The notes beneath the pieces were generated by a model. It did no database searches. It was given only the letters and a program-made list of their open reading frames with translations, and was not told where the DNA came from. Made by a program: the position numbers and the translations under genes. From an uncultured Neglectibacter sp. (lineage in GTDB: Bacteria; Bacillota; Clostridia; Oscillospirales; Acutalibacteraceae): 64,000 bases of DNA. The stretch lies in the NCBI GenBank assembly GCA_904419785.1, contig CAJFSY010000006.1:62001-126000 (forward strand). The letters are read 5' to 3'. This document shows positions 16,025-25,433 of the stretch, one piece after another; position 1 is the first letter of the stretch, and every line of letters starts with the position of its first letter.

Positions 16025-17227
16025 ATGAGCTTAAACGACACACCTTCCGGTGAGCGGATACATATTGGCTTTTTCGGCCGGCGCAACGCGGGGAAATCCA
16101 GCGTGGTAAACGCCGTGACCAACCAGGAACTATCTGTGGTTTCCGACGTAAAAGGCACCACCACCGACCCGGTCTATAAATCCATGGAGCTTTTGCCCAT
16201 GGGCCCGGTGGTCATTATCGACACCCCCGGCTTTGACGACGAAGGCGCTTTGGGAGAACTGCGCGTGAAAAAAACAAAGCAGATTCTCAACCGGGCCGAC
16301 TGCGCCGTGCTGGTGGTAGATGCCACCCAGGGCAAGACCCCGGCCGACCAGGAATTGATACGCCTCTTTGAGCAAAAGAACATCCCCTACCTGGTGGCTT
16401 ATAACAAAAGCGATTTAGCTTCCGCTCCGGAAACCCTGGGGGAAAAGGAGCTGGCTGTCAGCGCCCAGACACGGGAGAACATCGAAGAGTTGAAAGAGCG
16501 CATTGCCCGGCTGACCAAAACCGAAGAGGATTCCCGGCGGCTGGTAGGGGACCTGCTCTCCCCCGGGGACCTGGTGGTGCTGGTGACCCCCATTGACAGC
16601 GCCGCCCCGAAAGGCAGGCTCATCCTGCCCCAGCAGCAGACCATCCGGGACGTGCTGGACTCAGACGCCACCGCTGTTGTGGTCAAAGAAAACGGTTTGA
16701 AAGACACCCTGCAAAAGCTGGGGACAAAACCCCGGATGGTGATCACAGACAGCCAGGCTTTTGCCCAGGTGGACCGGGACACGCCTAAGGACATCCCTCT
16801 TACTTCCTTTTCTATTTTAATGGCCCGGTACAAAGGTTTTTTGGAACCCGCCGTGAAAGGCGTGGCCATGATCGACCGTTTGCAAGACGGCGACCGGGTA
16901 TTGATCGCCGAAGGCTGCACCCATCACCGGCAGTGCGAGGATATCGGCACGGTGAAAATTCCAAAATGGCTGAAAGAGTACACGGGCAAGGACCTGGTGC
17001 TGGAACACTCTTCCGGACGGGATTTCCCCGAGGATCTTTCCCCTTACCGGCTGGTAATCCACTGCGGCGGCTGTATGCTCACCCAGCGTGAGATCACTTA
17101 CCGCCAAAAAACCGCCGGTGACAGCGGAGTGCCCTTTACGAATTACGGCATCACCATCGCCCATTTGAAGGGCATCTTAAAGCGCAGCGTGGAACTTTTC
17201 CCCCATCTGCACGCGCTGCTGCCATAA
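16025..17227 (+). CDS. hydF: [FeFe]-hydrogenase maturation GTPase HydF
   Basis: GTPase and iron-sulfur scaffold that delivers the 2Fe subcluster to HydA. It has 400 residues. The N-terminal TrmE/Era-type G domain has GRRNAGKS (18-25), DTPGF and NKSD motifs. The C-terminal cluster-binding pattern CxH...HCxxC is complete (C298, H300, H346, C347, C350). The ATG at 16025 has AGGAGG upstream; a frame extending back to 15881 crosses repeat sequence and is not protein-like. It ends the operon before a shared terminator at 17236-17278. Confidence 0.96.
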   Translation: MSLNDTPSGERIHIGFFGRRNAGKSSVVNAVTNQELSVVSDVKGTTTDPVYKSMELLPMGPVVIIDTPGFDDEGALGELRVKKTKQILNRADCAVLVVDATQGKTPADQELIRLFEQKNIPYLVAYNKSDLASAPETLGEKELAVSAQTRENIEELKERIARLTKTEEDSRRLVGDLLSPGDLVVLVTPIDSAAPKGRLILPQQQTIRDVLDSDATAVVVKENGLKDTLQKLGTKPRMVITDSQAFAQVDRDTPKDIPLTSFSILMARYKGFLEPAVKGVAMIDRLQDGDRVLIAEGCTHHRQCEDIGTVKIPKWLKEYTGKDLVLEHSSGRDFPEDLSPYRLVIHCGGCMLTQREITYRQKTAGDSGVPFTNYGITIAHLKGILKRSVELFPHLHALLP

Positions 17228-17235
17228 ATCCAATC

Positions 17236-17278
17236 AAAAAGCCCTGGACCGCACTTTTCCGTGGTTCAGGGCTTTTTT
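17236..17278. terminator. Bidirectional terminator between hydF and the AraC gene
   Basis: GCCCTGGACC (17241-17250) pairs with GGTTCAGGGC (17263-17272), flanked by A5 on the left and T6 on the right, so it can serve both converging genes. Confidence 0.9.
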
Positions 17279-17283
17279 CGCCT

Positions 17284-18102
17284 TTATCCCTCCCGCTGGG
17301 AGGATATCTCCGTCACCGCCTGGGCAGCGCGCCGGTATTGCAGCGGCGTAGTACCCATCTGCTGCTGAAATACCCGAAAAAACGACCGCTGGCTCTCAAA
17401 ACCGCATTCCTCGGCGATTTGGGTGACGGAGTGGTTTGTCTCCGCCAAGGCGGAACACGCGCGGGAAAGCCGGATACGGGAAAGGTACGCCGGGAAACTC
17501 TGCCCCATCTTTTCTGAAAACACATGGGACAAGTGATATTTGTTCATGCCAAGTTCCCGGGCCAGTTCTCCCAGGGTAAGGGGCTCCCGGAAATGTTCCC
17601 CCACATAATAAGAAATCTGATAGGTCAGCTCCCGCCGGTCTGCCGCCAGGTTCCGGGCCAGGGACAATTCCGGCAGAACCCTGGCCAGCATCAGCTGAAC
17701 CAAAGGCCCAAACACCGGGTTGTGACGTTGGCCCCCTTCTTTTTCCATCTCCCGCAAAGCAAACGGGATGTTGGGATGAACCCGTTCTTTGGGAAGAAAA
17801 GGGTCCTCCGGGTGGCTTCGGAGCAGTGTCTCCCCATATCCTCCGGTATAGAAAAGGTCGCACACCAGCAGGGCCGCTTCTGTTTGGGGCTCCAGGGCGG
17901 TGTAACCGTGGACCTGGTTGGGAAATATCACCGCCAGGGTTCCTGGCTCCAGCACTTTGGTCTGCCCCCGCACAGTTACCGAGGAACTCCCCGAAAGCAC
18001 CAGGAACAGTTCTAACTGAGGGTGCAGATGAAGGGGGAACGTCAGCCCTTTGGAACGGTGTATGGAAAAAGGCTCTTGCCGGGCTTCAAAAAAGGCATGC
18101 AT
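17284..18102 (-). CDS. AraC-family regulator with N-terminal cupin
   Basis: Sugar-type transcription activator, 272 residues. Residues 1-100 form a cupin-like ligand-binding domain (FPLHLHPQLELFLVLSG, PNQVHGYTALEP). Residues 165-262 carry two helix-turn-helix motifs: LTLGELARELGMNKYHLSHV, then SVTQIAEECGFESQRSFFRV, and the closing GTTPLQYRR typical of AraC/XylS. ATG with GAGGTGAC upstream. It is divergent from the dehydrogenase/isomerase pair across 156 bp and is probably their activator; that promoter has an extended -10 and no good -35, as expected for activation. The ligand is unknown. Confidence 0.9.
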   Translation of the reverse strand: MHAFFEARQEPFSIHRSKGLTFPLHLHPQLELFLVLSGSSSVTVRGQTKVLEPGTLAVIFPNQVHGYTALEPQTEAALLVCDLFYTGGYGETLLRSHPEDPFLPKERVHPNIPFALREMEKEGGQRHNPVFGPLVQLMLARVLPELSLARNLAADRRELTYQISYYVGEHFREPLTLGELARELGMNKYHLSHVFSEKMGQSFPAYLSRIRLSRACSALAETNHSVTQIAEECGFESQRSFFRVFQQQMGTTPLQYRRAAQAVTEISSQREG

Positions 18103-18204
18103 CGTTTGTCACCTCTAACAGCCAAGCCCTAAAAAAAGGCTCTGCAAAACCGCAATAATTGGCAGTAAAATATCATCTTTTAGCACGTATTCTACCAGAA
18201 AGGA

Positions 18205-18213
18205 TGCTATAAT
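18205..18213 (+). promoter_or_regulatory. Extended -10 promoter of the dehydrogenase/isomerase operon
   Basis: TGCTATAAT with no recognisable -35 hexamer at 16-18 bp upstream. This fits an activator-dependent promoter under the divergent AraC regulator. Confidence 0.6.
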
Positions 18214-18258
18214 GCAACCAAAAGTCATGACAAATGACGGAAATGGAGGAGCTGCCTT

Positions 18259-19464
18259 ATGGAAAAGGTGAAGGTAGCCATGATCGGTGTCGGCGCTATC
18301 AGCGGTATCTACTTGCAGAACATCACCCATGTTTTCCGGGAGCTGGACCTGGTAGGCGTGTGCGACCTGATCCCAGAGCGGGCGGAAAAAGGTGCCGCTT
18401 ATGTGAAAGAGCAGATCGAGGAAGGCGTCTCGGCGAGAGAACCTAAAATCTATAAAGATATGTACGAAGCCTTTAACGACCCGGAGGTGGAGGTTATCCT
18501 CAACCTGACCCGGCCTCACGAGCACTATGAGGTAACAAAACAGGCGCTGCTTCACGGCAAGCATGTCTATTCCGAAAAGCCTTTGGCAGTGGACATGGAG
18601 GAAGCCGGTGAGCTGGTGGCCTTGGCGGAAGAGAAAAACCTGCGGCTGGGCGGCGCTCCCGATACCTTTATGGGAGCCGGCATCCAGACGGCCCGCCGAA
18701 TCATCGACGACGGCCTCATCGGCGACGTGGTGGGCGCCAGCTGCGCCATGGTGTGCCACGGCCATGAGACTTGGCACCCCGACCCGGAATTCTACTACAA
18801 GCGGGGCGGCGGCCCCATGCTGGACATGGGCCCCTATTACGTCACCGCTTTGGTTCAGCTGTTGGGCGAGGCCAAGGGCGTGATGGGTATGACAAAGCAG
18901 ACTTTCCCCCACCGCACCATCACCTCAGAGCCCCACTACGGTGAGGATATCACCGTGGACGTGGATACGTACCTTTCGGGAAATATCTTGTTCTCAAGCG
19001 GCGCCATTGCCCAGATTTTCACCACCTTTGACGTGTACTACGCCCCAGGCGCCCAAGCCCGTTTCGAGGTTTACGGCACCAAAGGCACTTTGGTAGTGCC
19101 CGACCCCAACACCTTCGACGGCCCTGTGATGCTGCTGCGGCCCGAGGACCAGGCGGCGGCTCCCAAAACCGACCCGGCGTTGGAGAAAAAGACCGCGCCC
19201 CAGTTCTACAACGGCTACAAGGAGATTCCCCTGCTGTACGATTACAGCAGCAACAGCCGTGCTCTGGGCTTGGCGGATATGTGCAAAGCTCTGCGCACCG
19301 GCCGGGATCACCGGGCCAATTACCAGCAACAGCGCCATGTGCTGGAGATCATGACAAGCTTCTCCAAATCCTGCCAGCAGGGCGCCTACATCCCCTTGCA
19401 AACAAACTATACCCGCACCGCGCCTATGGGGAACAACCCCATGCACGGGATTCTGGATGACTGA
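18259..19464 (+). CDS. Gfo/Idh/MocA-family oxidoreductase
   Basis: NAD(P)-dependent sugar or cyclitol dehydrogenase, 401 residues. The N-terminal Rossmann fold has VAMIGVGAISGIY (6-18) and the family lysine in the SEKPLAV motif (EKP 106-108). The C-terminal alpha/beta domain includes GGGPMLDMGPYY and an HETWHPDPEFYY loop. ATG with GGAGGAG upstream. It is the first gene of a two-gene operon with a TIM-barrel isomerase, under a divergent AraC gene. Such pairs oxidise and isomerise sugars or inositols; the substrate cannot be read from sequence. Confidence 0.9.
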   Translation: MEKVKVAMIGVGAISGIYLQNITHVFRELDLVGVCDLIPERAEKGAAYVKEQIEEGVSAREPKIYKDMYEAFNDPEVEVILNLTRPHEHYEVTKQALLHGKHVYSEKPLAVDMEEAGELVALAEEKNLRLGGAPDTFMGAGIQTARRIIDDGLIGDVVGASCAMVCHGHETWHPDPEFYYKRGGGPMLDMGPYYVTALVQLLGEAKGVMGMTKQTFPHRTITSEPHYGEDITVDVDTYLSGNILFSSGAIAQIFTTFDVYYAPGAQARFEVYGTKGTLVVPDPNTFDGPVMLLRPEDQAAAPKTDPALEKKTAPQFYNGYKEIPLLYDYSSNSRALGLADMCKALRTGRDHRANYQQQRHVLEIMTSFSKSCQQGAYIPLQTNYTRTAPMGNNPMHGILDD

Positions 19465-19505
19465 GGGCCAGACATACATTTTATTTTGGATAGGAGGAAT
19501 CACCG

Positions 19506-20336
19506 ATGAAAGCAGCATACACAGGCTGGACTTGGATCAACGCCAAAGAGCCCGAAGAAGCCAAGAAACAGCTGAAGCAGTCTTTTCAGGAATGCAAATT
19601 CCTGGGCTACGACACAGTGGAGAACTTCGCCTTTATCCGGGATTATTACGCCGAGAACCCCCAGGAACTGGTAGACATGACCAAGGAATGCGGCGTGGAC
19701 CTGGTCAACCTGTATGGCCACTTTACCTTTGACGTGGAAGAAGCCATCCGCATCGCCAAGGAGCAGGTCGATTTTGTGGCGGCTATCGGCGGCAAATGGT
19801 ACAACTGCCAGAACGCCGGCTTTGGAGACGACGGCCCCACCGAGCGCCCCACCAACCCAGAGATGCTGGACAAAATGTGCTATGTGGCCAACGAAGTGGG
19901 CGCCTATGGCAAAGAACGGGGCGTGACCCTGTGCTTCCACCCCCACTATGGCACCTGCGTGTTCTGGCAAAGCGACATCGATTACTTTGCCCAGCACACC
20001 AACCCCGAGTATGTGTCCTTCTGCTTCGACACCGCTCACACCACTCTGGCGGGGATGGACCCTGCCAAACTGATTCGCCAATATGGCAATCGTATCGCTT
20101 ACATGCATTTAAAGGATGTGGACACCTACGCCCTTTCCAAGGCGGAAGGCCGTGACAAGATGGGTACTTTCCGGGCCCTGGGCCACGGCACGGTGGACTT
20201 TCCCGCGGTGAAAGCCGCTTTGGAAGAAGTGGGCTTCGACGGCGTGCTCTGTGTAGAGCTGGATTGTCCCGAGGTGTGCAATTTCCATTCTGCGGAGGTT
20301 TCCCGCATTTATCTGCGAGACGTGCTGGGTATTTGA
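19506..20336 (+). CDS. Sugar phosphate isomerase/epimerase (xylose isomerase-like TIM barrel)
   Basis: A 276-residue AP_endonuc_2/IolE-type barrel. Likely metal and active-site strands are LCFHPHYGT, CFDTAHTTLAGMD, MHLKDVD and LCVELDCPE, giving the usual Glu/Asp/His set. ATG with ATAGGAGG upstream. It lies 41 bp after the dehydrogenase and presumably acts on its product or substrate. A second, more distant barrel of the same superfamily is at 36564-37385. Substrate unknown. Confidence 0.87.
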   Translation: MKAAYTGWTWINAKEPEEAKKQLKQSFQECKFLGYDTVENFAFIRDYYAENPQELVDMTKECGVDLVNLYGHFTFDVEEAIRIAKEQVDFVAAIGGKWYNCQNAGFGDDGPTERPTNPEMLDKMCYVANEVGAYGKERGVTLCFHPHYGTCVFWQSDIDYFAQHTNPEYVSFCFDTAHTTLAGMDPAKLIRQYGNRIAYMHLKDVDTYALSKAEGRDKMGTFRALGHGTVDFPAVKAALEEVGFDGVLCVELDCPEVCNFHSAEVSRIYLRDVLGI

Positions 20337-20393
20337 CCCGGCAATAGAAAGGCCCCGGAACAGCCGGACGTCTTTCGTGATTTTGGGGAGTTT

Positions 20394-20445
20394 TGAGGAC
20401 CCCTCTTTCTGCAATCGGCAGGAGGAGCGGGTCCTTTGCATTTTC
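20394..20445 (+). terminator. Weak terminator after the isomerase
   Basis: AGGACCC (20396-20402) pairs with GGGTCCT (20429-20435), with a long loop that has its own partial stem. It is followed only by TTGCATTTT, so strength is doubtful. Confidence 0.4.
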
Positions 20446-20484
20446 CAAGGATTTACCTTTCTGTAACATAAACCCATCGGAATG

Positions 20485-20493
20485 TGCTATAAT
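20485..20493 (+). promoter_or_regulatory. Extended -10 promoter of the MacB-like ABC gene
   Basis: TGCTATAAT about 93 bp before the start codon at 20586; no clear -35 hexamer. Confidence 0.5.
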
Positions 20494-20585
20494 ACCAAAT
20501 ATGCGCCATTCCTTCTATTCTGTGGGAAAGGCGGGCCGGCAAACCCGGACATTGCTATATTCGTTTAGAAAGGATCATTCCCCTT

Positions 20586-23500
20586 ATGCTGGAACTAAAA
20601 CACATCACCAAGGAATATCCCGCCGGCGGCCAGCCGGTAGAAGCGCTCAAGGGCGTAGACCTGCAATTCCGGGAAAGCGAGTTCGTCTCTATCCTGGGGC
20701 CCTCTGGCTGCGGCAAGACCACCTTGCTCAACATCATCGGCGGGCTGGACCAGTACACCTCCGGCGACCTGGTGATCAACGGCCGGTCCACCAAGGATTT
20801 CCGGGACCGGGACTGGGACGCCTACCGGAACCACTCCGTTGGGTTCGTGTTCCAAAGCTATAACCTGATTCCCCATCAGACGGTTTTGCAAAACGTGGAA
20901 CTGGCCCTGACCCTTTCCGGCGTATCCAAGGGGGAGCGCCGCCGCCGGGCCAAGGAAGCTTTGGAACAAGTGGGGCTTGGCAGCCAGCTCCGCAAACGGC
21001 CCAGCGAAATGTCCGGCGGGCAGATGCAGCGGGTAGCTATCGCCCGGGCCATTGTCAACGACCCGGATATCATTCTGGCCGACGAGCCCACCGGCGCCCT
21101 GGACACGGAAACCAGCATCCAGGTCATGGAGATACTCAAGGAGATCTCTCAAAACCGGCTAGTGGTCATGGTCACCCACAACCCCGATTTGGCCCAGCAG
21201 TATTCCACCCGCATCGTGCGTATGCTGGACGGGGAAGTCACTGGGGATTCCGCCCCTCTCACCGAAGAAGAGGCCCAGCAGGAACGGGCCCGGTCTTTAG
21301 AAAAATCCCAGGCGGCCCAAAAAGGGAAGCTCCCTTCCATGTCTTTCGCCACCTCCTTTGGGCTTTCCCTGAAAAACCTGTTTACCAAAAAAGGCCGCAC
21401 CGCTTTGACCTCCTTTGCAGGGAGCATCGGCATCATTGGTATCGCGCTGATCTACGCCGTCAGCCAAGGCACCACCTCGTATATCGATGCCATCCAGGAG
21501 GACACTCTTTCCTCCTACCCCCTGACCCTGGAAGCCCAGACCATGGACCTAGGCTCTTTGATGGCGGAATTTATCGACGCGGCCCACTCCGGCAATGACC
21601 ACGACCTGGAAAATATCTACGAAAAGCCCATGGTCTACAACATGGTCAACGCCCTCAGCGCCGCCGACACCATCGAAAATGACCTGCGGTCTTTTAAAGA
21701 ATATTTGGAAAAACGCCGGGCCGACCCGGAGGATGTTCTTTCCACCGCGGTCAGCGGCGTGCAGTATACCTACGATACCCAGCTTCTCGTCTACACCGAA
21801 ACCGTGGATGGGACCATCCTCCATTCCGACTCCCAAGAATTGATGGAGGAGTTGATGCGGGAATACTTCGGCGTGGACATGGGCGCCATGAACGATTTGC
21901 GGGAAAGCTACGGGGGCATGGAAGCGCTCTCCTCCCTGTCTCCTTCAGGGGGCTCCATGACGCTGTGGCAGGAAATGCTCCCCGGCGACAACGGCGCCTT
22001 GATCAGCCCCATGCTGGAAAGCCAGTATGACCTGGTGTATGGCTCTTGGCCCAACGATTACAACGAAGTAGTGCTGGTGCTGGACGAAAACAACGAACTG
22101 GACGACATGGCCCTTTACGCCTTGGGCTTAAAGCCCCAGGAGGAAATGGACGCCATCATGCAGGCGGCGGTAGATCAGACAGAAGTAAAACTGGAATCCC
22201 AAAGCTGGAGCTATGAAGACATCTGTTCCCGGGAGTATAAAACCATTTTGAACTCCGACTGCTACGCTTTCGACGAGGCCACCGGACTTTATACCGATCT
22301 GCGGGAAACCGACGCAGGCCTGCGGTATCTTTACGATAACGGCATCGCTTTAAAAGTTTCCGGTATCATCCGCCCCAACGAGCAAGCTTCTTCCCACATG
22401 CTTTCCGGTTCCATCGGCTATACCAGCGCCCTGACGGAATATATGGCCCAGCAGGGGGCGGATTCCCCGGCTGTGAAGGCGCAGATGGAAACCCCCGGCA
22501 AAGACATCTTTACCGGCCTGCCCTTTGAGGAAACTACCGGCGACTTGACCGACGAGGAAAAAGAAGCCGCTTTCCGGGAATATGTTTCCCTGCTGGACGA
22601 AAAGGGCAAGGCGGACACTTACCTGGCCATTCAAAGCCTGCCCACCCAGGAACAGGTGGACGACGCCGTAAACGAGTCTGTGGGCTCTATGGACCGGGCG
22701 CAGATGGAAGAATCCATGATGGAAGCCCTTATAAACCAGGCCGGGCTGGAAGAAGGAGAAGTGCAGGATTATCTCTCTTCTATGAGCGACCAGGAACTTT
22801 CCGACCTGTTCACCCAGATGTGGGAAGAGCAATACCGTGCCCAGTACGCTGCCCAGGTACAGCAGCAGATGGCAGGCATGGACCCCGCTCAAATGGCCTC
22901 CGCATTGGATGCCGCCATGGAGACTTACACCGCTGCCCAATGCGGGGAATATTACGACCAGGTGCTGACCTTCTCCGACTCCACCTATGAGGATAACCTG
23001 CTGAAGCTGGGCTATGTGGACTTGGACGACCCCGCTTCCATCAACCTGTATGCTTCTTCCTTTGAGAATAAAGACGTGATCGAGCAGGCAATCGCCGATT
23101 ACAACGCCTCTGTGGACGATTTGCAGGAGATCCAGTATACCGACTATATCGGTCTGATGATGTCCTCCATCACCACCATCATCAACGCCATCACCTATGT
23201 GCTCATCGCCTTTGTGGCAGTGTCCCTGATCGTCTCCTCCATCATGATCGGCGTCATCACGTTGATCTCCGTCCAGGAACGTACCAAAGAGATCGGCATC
23301 CTCCGGGCTATCGGCGCTTCTAAGCGGAACGTATCCCGGATGTTCAACGCCGAGACCATCATCATCGGGTTTGCTTCCGGCGCTTTGGGCGTGATCATCA
23401 CCTGGCTGCTGTGCATCCCCATCAACGCCATTCTCCACAACGTGACAGGGATCGAGACCCTCAACGCATTCTTGCCGCCCCAAGTGGCCCTTGTTTTGGT

Positions 23501-23594
23501 GCTCATCAGCACGGGCCTGACTCTTTTCTCTGGCATCATCCCTTCCCGCAGCGCTTCCAAGAAAGACCCTGTGGTAGCCCTGCGCACAGAATAA
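20586..23594 (+). CDS. MacB-like ABC transporter, ATPase-permease fusion
   Basis: A 1002-residue single-chain ABC protein. The N-terminal LolD/MacB-type ATPase has Walker A GPSGCGKT (38-45), signature MSGGQMQR near 140 and Walker [14 protein letters not shown] linker leads to one membrane segment (about 275-295), a large extracytoplasmic domain of about 550 residues, and three C-terminal membrane segments with the FtsX-type [17 protein letters not shown] loop. These proteins export peptides or lipoproteins, or act as mechanotransmitters, rather than importing. Spacing from AAAGGA to the ATG is a little long (11 nt). No two-component system is adjacent, unlike bacitracin-type BceAB modules. 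Confidence 0.92.
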   Translation: MLELKHITKEYPAGGQPVEALKGVDLQFRESEFVSILGPSGCGKTTLLNIIGGLDQYTSGDLVINGRSTKDFRDRDWDAYRNHSVGFVFQSYNLIPHQTVLQNVELALTLSGVSKGERRRRAKEALEQVGLGSQLRKRPSEMSGGQMQRVAIARAIVNDPDIILADEPTGALDTETSIQVMEILKEISQNRLVVMVTHNPDLAQQYSTRIVRMLDGEVTGDSAPLTEEEAQQERARSLEKSQAAQKGKLPSMSFATSFGLSLKNLFTKKGRTALTSFAGSIGIIGIALIYAVSQGTTSYIDAIQEDTLSSYPLTLEAQTMDLGSLMAEFIDAAHSGNDHDLENIYEKPMVYNMVNALSAADTIENDLRSFKEYLEKRRADPEDVLSTAVSGVQYTYDTQLLVYTETVDGTILHSDSQELMEELMREYFGVDMGAMNDLRESYGGMEALSSLSPSGGSMTLWQEMLPGDNGALISPMLESQYDLVYGSWPNDYNEVVLVLDENNELDDMALYALGLKPQEEMDAIMQAAVDQTEVKLESQSWSYEDICSREYKTILNSDCYAFDEATGLYTDLRETDAGLRYLYDNGIALKVSGIIRPNEQASSHMLSGSIGYTSALTEYMAQQGADSPAVKAQMETPGKDIFTGLPFEETTGDLTDEEKEAAFREYVSLLDEKGKADTYLAIQSLPTQEQVDDAVNESVGSMDRAQMEESMMEALINQAGLEEGEVQDYLSSMSDQELSDLFTQMWEEQYRAQYAAQVQQQMAGMDPAQMASALDAAMETYTAAQCGEYYDQVLTFSDSTYEDNLLKLGYVDLDDPASINLYASSFENKDVIEQAIADYNASVDDLQEIQYTDYIGLMMSSITTIINAITYVLIAFVAVSLIVSSIMIGVITLISVQERTKEIGILRAIGASKRNVSRMFNAETIIIGFASGALGVIITWLLCIPINAILHNVTGIETLNAFLPPQVALVLVLISTGLTLFSGIIPSRSASKKDPVVALRTE

Positions 23595-23613
23595 GCTCTA
23601 TTTTGCAAAGCAT

Positions 23614-23645
23614 AAAAAAAAGCCTCCTGCACGGAGGCTTTTTCT
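23614..23645. terminator. Bidirectional terminator between the ABC and MATE genes
   Basis: AGCCTCC/GGAGGCT stem with a 5-nt loop, A-run on the left and T-run on the right. Confidence 0.9.
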
Positions 23646-23657
23646 TTTATCAAGGAC

Positions 23658-25043
23658 TCATTCCGATTGGTTTTCAGGCTTTTGGTAGCGCTGTTCCCAC
23701 TTGCGGAACAACCGTGCCAAGACGATCACCGCCGCCACGCAGAGGATGATCTCCGCCACAAACTGTGCGTATGCCAAACCATACAAGGGGAACAACGTGT
23801 TCAAAAGGAACAGCGCGGGGATCTCCAGCACCACTTTCCGCAATACGGCGAACAGGAAAGCGTTTTTGCCCAAGCCTGTGGCCTGGAACACGCCCACCGC
23901 CAAAAAGTCCATGGCCAAAAAGGGCATACCCAAACAGAAACCCCGCAGGAACTGAGAGCCGTAATCCACGATATGGGGGTTCTGCATGAACAGGCCCACC
24001 CATATATGGGCTCCAAAAAAGTAGACGATCTCCATCAATATCAGGAACGCAAGAGCGATGCGGGCCGTAAAGAAAAAGGTCTTTTTCATCCGCTTTACGT
24101 TGCCGCTGGCATAATTGTAGCTGATCAGCGGCATGATGCCCTGGGAAAGACCCAAGGCGATCTGCACCGTCACCGAGTTGATCTTCTGGGCAATGCCCAT
24201 GGCCGCCACAGCGTCGGAACCAAAACCCGAGGTGAAATTATTCAGCACACTCATGCCGGTAACGTTCAAAAGGTTCTGGATGGAAGCCGGGATGCCCACC
24301 GTACACACACCCACCACAATCTGTTTGCGGAACCCAAACATGGAGGGCTTGATGCACACGTAAGTTTTCCCCCGTTTGAAATACAGCAATGTAAAGAAAT
24401 ACAAGCACGCCACGCAGCTGGAAAGGAATGTGGCCAGGCCGGCTCCTGCCGCGCCCATGTTCAGCCCCCAGGGGAGGATAAAGATTGGGTCCAGCAGGAT
24501 GTTGAGGAAACAGCCGCTCATGGTGCCGATGCTGGCGTGCATGGCAGAGCCCTCCGACCGCACCAGATACGCCATCACCACATTGAGGATGGCAGGCACC
24601 GCCCCAAAGGTCACCGTCCAGCGGGCATAAGCCATGGTAGCGTCCAAAGTTTCCGCAGTGCCCCCCAGCAAGACCAGCAGCGGCCGCTGAAACACCGTAT
24701 ACGCCACGGAAAACAGCAGCCCCGCTATGATCGCGCAATAAAATCCAAAAGCGGAACTGCGGTATACTGTGTCATAATCCTTTTTGCCCAAGGCACGGCT
24801 CATCATGCTGGAACTTCCCACGCCGAAAAGGTTGTTCACCGCGTTAAACGCCAGCAGCAGCGGCGCCGCCAAAGTGACCGCCGCATTCTGCACCGCGTCG
24901 TTGAGCATGCCTACAAAGTAAGTGTCCGCCAGGTTGTAAAGCACCATCACCAAGGAACTGAGCACCGTTGGCACTGCCAGCTTCATCACCGCCCGGGGAA
25001 CGGGCATTCGTTCGAACAATTCTGTTTTCTGAGTATCTTCCAC
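23658..25043 (-). CDS. MATE-family multidrug efflux transporter
   Basis: Na+ or H+ antiporter of the MATE/DinF family, 461 residues with about 12 hydrophobic segments. Family motifs include LAVPTVLSSLVMVLYNLADT near residue 25 and the repeat-half equivalent VGIPASIQNLLNVTGMSVLN. The GTG at 25043 is chosen because GGGAGG lies 7 nt upstream; a frame from 25112 adds 23 unlikely residues. It is convergent with the MacB-like gene and divergent from a heterodimeric ABC exporter. Substrate unknown. Confidence 0.9.
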   Translation of the reverse strand: MEDTQKTELFERMPVPRAVMKLAVPTVLSSLVMVLYNLADTYFVGMLNDAVQNAAVTLAAPLLLAFNAVNNLFGVGSSSMMSRALGKKDYDTVYRSSAFGFYCAIIAGLLFSVAYTVFQRPLLVLLGGTAETLDATMAYARWTVTFGAVPAILNVVMAYLVRSEGSAMHASIGTMSGCFLNILLDPIFILPWGLNMGAAGAGLATFLSSCVACLYFFTLLYFKRGKTYVCIKPSMFGFRKQIVVGVCTVGIPASIQNLLNVTGMSVLNNFTSGFGSDAVAAMGIAQKINSVTVQIALGLSQGIMPLISYNYASGNVKRMKKTFFFTARIALAFLILMEIVYFFGAHIWVGLFMQNPHIVDYGSQFLRGFCLGMPFLAMDFLAVGVFQATGLGKNAFLFAVLRKVVLEIPALFLLNTLFPLYGLAYAQFVAEIILCVAAVIVLARLFRKWEQRYQKPENQSE

Positions 25044-25433
25044 CGAAACGCCTCCCCTTTCATTTATAAGGAAAAAGGGCCCGAAGGCCCACTTTCCCCA
25101 CGCTGTTTCCATTTTTTAATGATTATTCTATCAAAAAAATTGATTCTTTGCAAGGGCGCGCCGAAAGCTCCCTCCCTCTTACCACACAGCCCCGGCCGCT
25201 ATTTGCCTTCCTTTTTTAGGCTTTCTGAATCCGTAATTTTTTCCCTCTAAAACCCTTGACAAAGAAATTAATTTGCCTTAAAATTAGTTCGATACCTAAC
25301 AAATATTTTTTATTCCCTTCCCGCACCGTCCCCGAGGCCATATGGGTTCCGCCGGGCGGTTTTGTATGTTTGCGGGAGTCCCAGCCTTTGGGCGGGACTG
25401 GTGGGGGGAACTATTGGAAAGGAAGGTTTTGCT
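25044..25433 (+). promoter_or_regulatory. Intergenic region with structured leader of the first ABC exporter operon
   Basis: Holds the promoter at 25256-25284 and a leader of about 140 nt. In the leader GTTCC (25346-25350) can pair with GGAAC (25407-25411), enclosing a small CCG/CGG hairpin and a strong hairpin 25377-25399 (AGTCCC/GGGACT with an inner GCC/GGC), a three-way-junction layout. Just after the -10 lies an inverted repeat TTAG-N8-CTAA, resembling MarR-type operators. No MarR gene is adjacent. Confidence 0.45.
25256..25284 (+). promoter_or_regulatory. Sigma-A promoter of the first ABC exporter operon
   Basis: Consensus TTGACA (25256-25261), 17-bp spacer, TAAAAT (25279-25284). The TTAG-N8-CTAA inverted repeat starts at the -10, a good place for a repressor. 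Confidence 0.8.

Noticed and set aside
23667-25250. 527-codon plus-strand open frame opposite the MATE gene
   Set aside because: Composition is His/Arg/Gln-rich and not protein-like; MATE motifs on the minus strand are clear. Absence of stops reflects codon bias.
25321-25433. T-box or guanidine-I (ykkC) riboswitch before the first ABC pair
   Set aside because: GGGTTCCG and GGACTGG strings recall these motifs, but order, spacing and the conserved core do not fit, and the genes are not typical targets for a T-box.
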